Assembly (NCBI GenBank): GCA_003218935.1 | Contig: QHPA01000260.1 | Coordinates: 1-6,079 of the forward strand | DNA from: Verrucomicrobiota bacterium | Lineage (GTDB): Bacteria > Verrucomicrobiota > Verrucomicrobiia > Limisphaerales > AV2 | Reading direction: 5' to 3' | Length of the DNA stretch: 6,079 bases | Part shown: one piece after another, positions 5,927 through 6,079 of the stretch | Layout of the letters: every line of letters starts with the position of its first letter | Position numbering within the stretch: position 1 is the stretch's first letter | The notes under the pieces: generated by a model | What the model was told of the DNA's origin: nothing | What the model saw: the letters and a program-made list of their open reading frames with translations, nothing else | Databases searched by the model: none | Made by a program: the position numbers and the translations under genes

Positions 5927-6079
5927 TCAGAGTTTCTTCACATGAATGCTGCCGCCACTGCTGCGGAGGACCATGGGTTTCCCGCCGCCGTTAACCGGGC
6001 CTTTGAGATGGTCGCGAGCGATTTTGCCGCTGACCGTTACCGGCAAGTCGCTGGTCACCCCGCCGCCGGACGTGGCGGC
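5927..6079 (-). CDS. C-terminal end of a Gly-rich, DUF4097-like beta-repeat protein (5' end off the right edge)
   Basis: The minus strand is open from the right edge to a TGA at 5929-5927, giving 50 residues: it starts AATSGGGVTSDLPVTVSG, continues with LKGPVNGGGKPMVLRSSGG and ends SIHVKKL. The repeating Gly-Gly-Gly followed by short hydrophobic strands (GGGV-TSDLPV, NGGGKPMVL, SGGSIHV) is the pattern of DUF4097-type right-handed beta-helix proteins, and ending on 'GGSIxVKKL' is usual for that family. Such proteins are typically secreted or envelope-associated and of unknown function. It lies upstream of the ATPase-TolC pair on the same strand, but the 296-base repeat tract between argues against tight coupling. 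This is a fragment call; the N-terminus is needed to confirm the family. Confidence 0.75.
   Translation of the reverse strand, partial: AATSGGGVTSDLPVTVSGKIARDHLKGPVNGGGKPMVLRSSGGSIHVKKL

Overview
The window looks like chromosomal DNA from a Verrucomicrobiota-type bacterium (Planctomycetota is the main alternative). Evidence for this: two 'planctomycete-type' (PSCyt1) secreted mono-haem cytochrome c proteins, one joined to DUF1587 and one to a WD40 propeller; a GC-rich composition; no clear Shine-Dalgarno sequence in front of any start; and intergenic DNA packed with short palindromic and degenerate repeats. The phylum call is an inference from gene families, not from a marker gene.

Layout. 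(1) 1-1082, minus strand: N-terminal 360 residues of a PSCyt1/DUF1587/carbohydrate-binding-like protein that runs off the left edge as DUF1592 begins. It has no stop inside the window, so it is easily missed. (2) 1083-1284: divergent intergenic region with an 8+8 bp dyad six bases from the cytochrome start, a 21 bp-arm hairpin, and a 10 bp direct repeat around the hairpin. (3) 1285-2673, plus: secreted PSCyt1 cytochrome c joined to a seven-repeat WD40 propeller. (4) 2674-2948: intergenic, with small palindromes and a REP/BIME-like inverted repeat whose outer ends read GGTAGGG. (5) 2949-3410, plus: PaaI-type hotdog thioesterase, overlapping tail-to-tail by 42 bp with (6) 3369-4868, minus: TolC-type outer membrane efflux protein. 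(7) 4965-5630, minus: MacB/LolD-type ABC ATPase, probably co-transcribed with TolC. (8) 5631-5926: intergenic region made almost wholly of degenerate short-unit repeats of several types. (9) 5927-6079, minus: C-terminal 50 residues of a Gly-rich, DUF4097-like beta-repeat protein that runs off the right edge.

How the genes relate. The two divergent cytochromes probably share a control region. In this family such proteins are thought to work outside the cytoplasmic membrane on haem-based oxidation, often in polymer-degrading or sulfatase-rich bacteria, but the substrate is unknown. The ATPase and TolC would form the two ends of a tripartite export system whose permease and periplasmic adaptor are not in the window. 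The thioesterase is a separate housekeeping-type gene.

I see no CRISPR array, phage, transposase, tRNA, rRNA or defence system. The most unusual content is non-coding: three structurally different repeat elements in three intergenic regions. I cannot show that any of them is a new functional system.
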